A stretch of DNA of 26,287 nt from the NCBI GenBank assembly GCA_019420545.1, contig JAHZGZ010000277.1, positions 9,473-35,759 on the forward strand. Reading direction: 5' to 3'. The notes beneath the pieces were generated by a model. That model saw only the letters and a list, made by a program, of their open reading frames with translations. It searched no databases and was not told the DNA's origin. Position 1 is the first letter of the stretch, and each line of letters starts with the position of its first letter. The position numbers and the translations under genes are program-made. Positions 22,107 to 26,287 of the stretch are shown one piece after another. The DNA is from Bacteroidales bacterium (GTDB taxonomy: Bacteria; Bacteroidota; Bacteroidia; Bacteroidales; Muribaculaceae).

Positions 22107-25100
22107 CCGCCTTCAGACAATGCGTGACAACATCGAGGCGATAAGGCTCGCCCTGAACCTCGGTGTTGCCGGACGCACAGCGCAGACTCCCGAAGAACGG
22201 GAGGTGCTGAGAAAGTACGCCGGATTCGGCGGTCTGAAATGTATCCTCAATGATGCAAACGAACTGTCAGACGCTGCCAAGTGGAGCAAATCCGACATCG
22301 AGCTGTTCATGCCTACGGTTGAACTACGCCGCCTTATCCACGATTATTCTAAGGATGACAAGGAGTTTGCGCAGTACATGGACTCCCTCAAAACCTCGGT
22401 GCTGACTGCGTTTTATACGCCGTTGCCTGTTGTGGATGCTCTCTCTGATGCTCTGAAATATTCCGGTGTGGAGGTAAAAAGTTTTCTTGAACCGTCAGCC
22501 GGACAAGGTGCTTTCATCGACTCTTTCCTGCGGAATGACCGTTATCCCGGTACGGAAGTGCTGGCGTATGAGAAGGATTTGCTTACGGGCAAAATCCTTT
22601 CGGCACTGCATCCGTCAATCCTGACCCGGATAGAGGGATTCGAGAAGATTGAGCGTGATTTCAACGGCTATTTCGATGTGGCGGCCTCAAATATTCCTTT
22701 CGGGGATTTTGCGGTTGCAGACCCGGCGTATGCGGTGAGCAAGGAGATCGCCTACCGTCAGGCGACAAAGACGATTCACAATTATTTCTTCCTGAAGGCT
22801 CTCGACCAAGTACGCGAGGGAGGTCTTGTAGCGTTTATCGCCTCGCAGGGCGTTATGAACGCTGCCTCTCCTTTTGTGAGGATGGAGCTTGTGAAACGCG
22901 CAGACCTTGTGGCGGCTCTGCGTCTGCCAAACAATACTTTCTCCGACAATGCCGGAACTGATGCGGGTTCTGACCTGATCATACTCCAGAAGCACACGGG
23001 AAAGAAAGCGTTATCGGCAGACGAAGAATTTTTCATCCAGTCGGTAGTTGACCGTGGTACGAAGGTACCGGGCAACAAGTTTTTTCAGGCTTTTCCGCAG
23101 AATGTGATAGGCACGGATGCCAAAGTAGGTACAGACCAGTATGGGAAACCGGCTATCGTCTATACACATACAGGTGGTGTTGACGGTATTGCCGAAGATC
23201 TGCGCAAGGCACTTGATGAATCGCTACATCTCCGTCTGAATCTCGAACTGTATAATTCCAACGGGATAAAGCCGCCGACACCTGACCCTGTCAAGCCGAC
23301 TCCGACACCCCCGACTACAAAGCCGGAGGAAAAACCGGAAGTGCCGGAACAAAAGCCACTCGCCGAAAAAATTGAGCAGAAAAACGAACCGTTGCTTAAA
23401 CAGTATCAGGAAATGAAAAAGAAACATCCTGATGCAATTCTACTGTTCCGTGTCGGGGATTTCTATGAGATTTTCGGCGAAGACGCGGTGCAAGCCTCGG
23501 ATATTCTCGGTATTACGCTCACGCGACGGCAGAACGGGATTGACAGCCGCATCGAGCTGGCAGGATTTCCCCATCATGCCCTCGATGTGTATCTGCCCAA
23601 ACTTGTGCGGGCCGGAAAACGTGTGGCAATATGTGAGCAGTTGGAAGACCCTAAGCTGAAAAGGACTCCGGAGAAGAAAGCCGATGCTCCGAAACCGGCA
23701 CCTAAAACATCGAAGGTAACAGATACGCCTCTTATTGCTCAGTTCAAGGAAATAAAGGGAGAACATCCCGATGCACTGGTGCTTTTCAGAGTAGGAGACT
23801 TTTATGAAACTTTCGGCAAGGATGCGGTCGAAGCTTCCGAGGTATTGGGAATTACCCTTACCAGAAGGCTAAACGGGAAAGCTGATACCATCGAGTTGGC
23901 AGGATTTCCACAGCACGCGCTTGATGCTTACCTCCCGAAACTTATCGCTGCCGGCAAAACAGTGGCTCTCTGCGAGGAATCCAATGACAACATTCATAAG
24001 ATGACGGTTGCTGAGATTGTCACTCCGCAAGATAAGGCACAAATGAAAGTGGAGCCGAAGACTGAAGCGCTACAGGCACCAGCCGTTCCTCCGAAACCGG
24101 AACGGGTCAAAGAGATAGAAACCGACGGTGGACTGGATTATGCCGATAATCCTGACCCTCGTCTTTTCGCGTACAATCTTTTCGGAGAGTTGGAGCCGAT
24201 ACAGAAAAAGAACAACCGCCGCCAGTATAAAGAGAAGCCGGAGGAAAAGCCCAAGCCTGTGCCACGCAAACCCGTAAAAGCCCCGTCGTTCCGCAAACTG
24301 AACGATAAGGAGCTGGAGTTCTACGGCTCACTGAACTGGGATGACAATCCTCCCATCAACGGCTTTTACGAGGCCATGATGTCGATTGCCCATCGCCAGA
24401 TGGAGGAAATGCGTCTGGAGCGGGAGGCACAGGAGGCGGCAAGGACTGCCGGGATAGCTCACGACGAAACCTATATTGAAAAGACAGAGGGAGATTTCAT
24501 CCCCGGCGGTCATAACAGGCCCTCTAAAGTCACGGCTATTCCGATAGAACGTGCAGAGCGCGATATGTCGCCCCGTCCTTTCTCGGAGGATATTCAGTTC
24601 TTCCACAAGAACGGCTCTATGGTGGTGCAGGACGGTATGGTCGGAGTCCTTTCGGATGTCCGCAAGTCCGGCGCGACATTCAATCCTCTTGAAATGAAAC
24701 CGGAACAGGAGAAACGCGCCATGCTTTACATAACCATATCGGAGACATACCAGCAGCTTTATAATTATGAGGCGGAGACCCATGAGCCAAGCGAACATCT
24801 GCGCGAGCACCTCAATCAGTATTACGATGAGTTTGTCGAAAGATACGGCAATCTGAACGATAAGCGTAATGTCCGGTTCATCATGGGCGATGCCAACGGG
24901 CGCGACGCGCTGGGTCTGGAGCGAACCGAGAACGGCACGATTGTGAAGGCTGATATTTTTGACCATCCCGTTTCCTTCTCCGTTGATGAAGTCGCATCCG
25001 TCGATACTCCGATGGAGGCACTGACAGCGTCGCTCAACAAATACGGCGGTGTCAATCTCGAATATATGTCGTCACTGGTGGACATGGATGAAGACTCCAT

Positions 25101-26287
25101 TATACAGAATCTTGAAGGACACATATATTATAATCCGCTTGTGGAGAACTACGAGATAAAAGACCGCTTCATCGCCGGCAATGTCGTTGCCAAAGCCGAA
25201 TCCGTGAGGGCATGGATTGACCGTGAGGAAGAACGCATAAAGGGATTTCCGGGCTATGACGGCATCGAGCCGTTCATCGCCATGTCAAAGGATTCCCTCA
25301 AAGCATTGGAGGAAGCCCGGCCCCGCCGCATCGAGTTCGACGAGCTGGATTTCAATTTCGGAGAGAGGTGGATTCCGGCAGAAATATACTCGGCGTATAT
25401 GTCTGATTTCTACGAAACGGATGTGAGGATAGCCTATTCTTCCTCAATGGATGAATACTCGGCCGAAGCCTCCCGCAAGAACATGAAGATATGGGAGGAA
25501 TTCTGCGTAAGGGGCTATTACCGCACTTACGACGGCATGAGCCTTCTCAGACACGCCCTGCACAATACAGTACCCGACATAAAGAAGTCTATCGGAAAGG
25601 ATGACGACGGACATGACATAAAGGTGCCGGACAGCGAGGCGATACAGCTTGCCAATACCAAGATAGATGAAATACGCAACGGATTCTCCGAATGGCTGGA
25701 GGCTCAATCGCCGGAGTTCAAGGAACGGCTGGTGGAGCTGTATAACGACAAATTCAACTGTTTCGTCAGACCCCGGTACGACGGAAGCCATCAGACATTC
25801 CCGGATTTGAACATGAGGATGCTCGGAGACCGATATGGCATCAGCTCCATCTATCAGTCTCAGAAGGATTGCGTCTGGATGCTCATTCAGAACGGCGGCG
25901 GGATATGTGATCATCAGGTAGGAACCGGCAAGACGCTGATAATGTGCATGGCGGCACATGAAATGAAACGCCTCGGTCTCGCTCACAAGCCCATGATTAT
26001 CGGGATGAAGGCGAATGTGGCGGAAATCGCCATGACCTATCAGACCGCATACCCCAATGCAAGGATTCTCTATGCCGATGAAAAGAGTTTCAAGGCTGAC
26101 AACCGCGTCAATTTTTTCAACCGGATCAAGAACAACGACTATGACTGCATCATAATGTCGCATGACCAGTTCGGGAAGATACCGCAATCGCCGGAAATGC
26201 AGCAGCAGATTCTTCAGGCTGAGCTTGACACGGTTGAGGAAAATCTCGAAGTGGTGAAGCAACAAGGGCATGATGTGTCGCGTGGTA
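22096..26287 (+). CDS. Giant polyvalent protein: N6-methylase-like, two MutS domain-I modules, SNF2-type helicase (3' end outside window)
   Basis: The frame is open from the ATG at 22096 to the window edge (1,397 codons and still continuing). Domains in order: residues 8-60 conserved lead-in (EREVLRKYAGFGGL); an N6-adenine-methylase-like domain with motif I FLEPSAGQGAF (130-140) and motif IV NIPFGD (199-204, where N-P-P-Y is usual); a Pro/Lys linker (392-431); two MutS domain-I modules (433-515 and 546-628); a charged linker; a long helical region of unknown function (about 720-1200); and an SNF2-type helicase starting with GICDHQVGTGKT (Walker A K1279). Such proteins are typical of Bacteroidota conjugative elements and fit the polyvalent-protein concept, multi-domain proteins thought to protect incoming DNA. 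The DEAH box and motif VI lie beyond the window. Confidence 0.86.
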   Translation, partial: MSYNRLQTMRDNIEAIRLALNLGVAGRTAQTPEEREVLRKYAGFGGLKCILNDANELSDAAKWSKSDIELFMPTVELRRLIHDYSKDDKEFAQYMDSLKTSVLTAFYTPLPVVDALSDALKYSGVEVKSFLEPSAGQGAFIDSFLRNDRYPGTEVLAYEKDLLTGKILSALHPSILTRIEGFEKIERDFNGYFDVAASNIPFGDFAVADPAYAVSKEIAYRQATKTIHNYFFLKALDQVREGGLVAFIASQGVMNAASPFVRMELVKRADLVAALRLPNNTFSDNAGTDAGSDLIILQKHTGKKALSADEEFFIQSVVDRGTKVPGNKFFQAFPQNVIGTDAKVGTDQYGKPAIVYTHTGGVDGIAEDLRKALDESLHLRLNLELYNSNGIKPPTPDPVKPTPTPPTTKPEEKPEVPEQKPLAEKIEQKNEPLLKQYQEMKKKHPDAILLFRVGDFYEIFGEDAVQASDILGITLTRRQNGIDSRIELAGFPHHALDVYLPKLVRAGKRVAICEQLEDPKLKRTPEKKADAPKPAPKTSKVTDTPLIAQFKEIKGEHPDALVLFRVGDFYETFGKDAVEASEVLGITLTRRLNGKADTIELAGFPQHALDAYLPKLIAAGKTVALCEESNDNIHKMTVAEIVTPQDKAQMKVEPKTEALQAPAVPPKPERVKEIETDGGLDYADNPDPRLFAYNLFGELEPIQKKNNRRQYKEKPEEKPKPVPRKPVKAPSFRKLNDKELEFYGSLNWDDNPPINGFYEAMMSIAHRQMEEMRLEREAQEAARTAGIAHDETYIEKTEGDFIPGGHNRPSKVTAIPIERAERDMSPRPFSEDIQFFHKNGSMVVQDGMVGVLSDVRKSGATFNPLEMKPEQEKRAMLYITISETYQQLYNYEAETHEPSEHLREHLNQYYDEFVERYGNLNDKRNVRFIMGDANGRDALGLERTENGTIVKADIFDHPVSFSVDEVASVDTPMEALTASLNKYGGVNLEYMSSLVDMDEDSIIQNLEGHIYYNPLVENYEIKDRFIAGNVVAKAESVRAWIDREEERIKGFPGYDGIEPFIAMSKDSLKALEEARPRRIEFDELDFNFGERWIPAEIYSAYMSDFYETDVRIAYSSSMDEYSAEASRKNMKIWEEFCVRGYYRTYDGMSLLRHALHNTVPDIKKSIGKDDDGHDIKVPDSEAIQLANTKIDEIRNGFSEWLEAQSPEFKERLVELYNDKFNCFVRPRYDGSHQTFPDLNMRMLGDRYGISSIYQSQKDCVWMLIQNGGGICDHQVGTGKTLIMCMAAHEMKRLGLAHKPMIIGMKANVAEIAMTYQTAYPNARILYADEKSFKADNRVNFFNRIKNNDYDCIIMSHDQFGKIPQSPEMQQQILQAELDTVEENLEVVKQQGHDVSRG
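23389..23990 (+). repeat. Tandem duplication of a MutS domain-I coding unit
   Basis: Two units (23389-23655 and 23725-23990) encode about 83-residue modules with 57 identical positions by hand alignment. Their DNA differs at many synonymous positions, for example TTCCGTGTCGGGGATTTC against TTCAGAGTAGGAGACTTT, so the duplication is old and has been kept under protein-level selection. Each encodes the GDFYE motif. Confidence 0.85.

Larger units (their letters stand above)
15896..26287 (+). mobile_element. Left part of a CTnDOT-like integrative conjugative element
   Basis: A tyrosine integrase, three small HTH proteins, DUF3945 protein, topoisomerase-like Exc protein, DUF1896 protein and a giant methylase-helicase follow in one direction. 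The set and order resemble the integration/excision module of Bacteroides conjugative transposons (int, xis2c, xis2d, orf3, exc in CTnDOT). The left boundary is set only approximately, between the YafQ stop codon and int; it could lie before the toxin-antitoxin pair. Mobilisation and transfer genes would lie beyond the right edge of the window. Confidence 0.8.

Noticed and set aside
25444..26271. 275-codon minus-strand frame opposite the helicase region
   Set aside because: Antisense shadow of the giant protein, whose Walker A motif lies in the same interval.

Overview
The window looks like a chromosome segment of a gut Bacteroidales, most likely a Muribaculaceae or Bacteroides relative. It carries -7 boxes of the Bacteroidota type (TAnnTTTG), fimbrillin (Mfa-like) lipoproteins with DUF5119 and DUF3575 partners, a Bacteroidales-style glycogen cluster, and the start of a CTnDOT-like integrative conjugative element (ICE). 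Assignments rest on reading the sequence and recalled family signatures; no database search was run.

Layout. (1) 1-3980, plus strand: a storage-polysaccharide operon with a truncated GH133 glycogen debranching enzyme, a GT4 glycogen-synthase-like glycosyltransferase and a GH57 alpha-amylase/glucanotransferase. The GH57 protein ends in a coiled coil and a Lys/Ala-rich, histone-H1-like tail. A strong hairpin closes the operon. (2) 4180-5578: an AT-rich island with a MntA/HepT (MNT-HEPN) toxin-antitoxin pair, a convergent small HTH regulator and a highly structured intergenic stretch that may be a minus-strand RNA. (3) 5579-10316: a surface-fimbria operon (DUF3575 outer-membrane protein, DUF5119 lipoprotein, two fimbrillin lipoproteins). 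The last fimbrillin carries an extra C-terminal FISUMP-like, tip-type domain in visibly more AT-rich DNA. (4) 10647-12657: a U32 peptidase-family RNA-hydroxylation protein (RlhA-like) behind a near-perfect promoter and a leader with a six-codon reading frame and an intrinsic-terminator hairpin. A nested palindromic repeat separates it from convergent genes. (5) 15305-12759, minus strand: an APH/NahK-like sugar kinase and a duplicated ModF-like ABC ATPase. (6) 15387-15895: a RelB/DinJ-type antitoxin with a YafQ toxin.

(7) About 15896 to the right edge is the left end of an ICE. It holds a tyrosine integrase, three small HTH/excisionase-like proteins, a DUF4099/DUF3945 protein, a shortened topoisomerase-IA (Exc-like) protein, a DUF1896 protein, and a giant protein that runs off the window. 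The order resembles the integration/excision module of CTnDOT. A terminator-capped intergenic region directly after the exc-like gene sits where CTnDOT encodes the small RNA RteR.

The most notable items are the giant methylase-helicase protein with two tandem MutS domain-I modules, both keeping the Phe-x-Glu mismatch-wedge residues; the short topoisomerase that keeps its Tyr but has lost the TOPRIM acidic motif; the candidate RteR-like RNA; the leader/attenuator of the U32 gene; and the H1-like tail on the GH57 enzyme.
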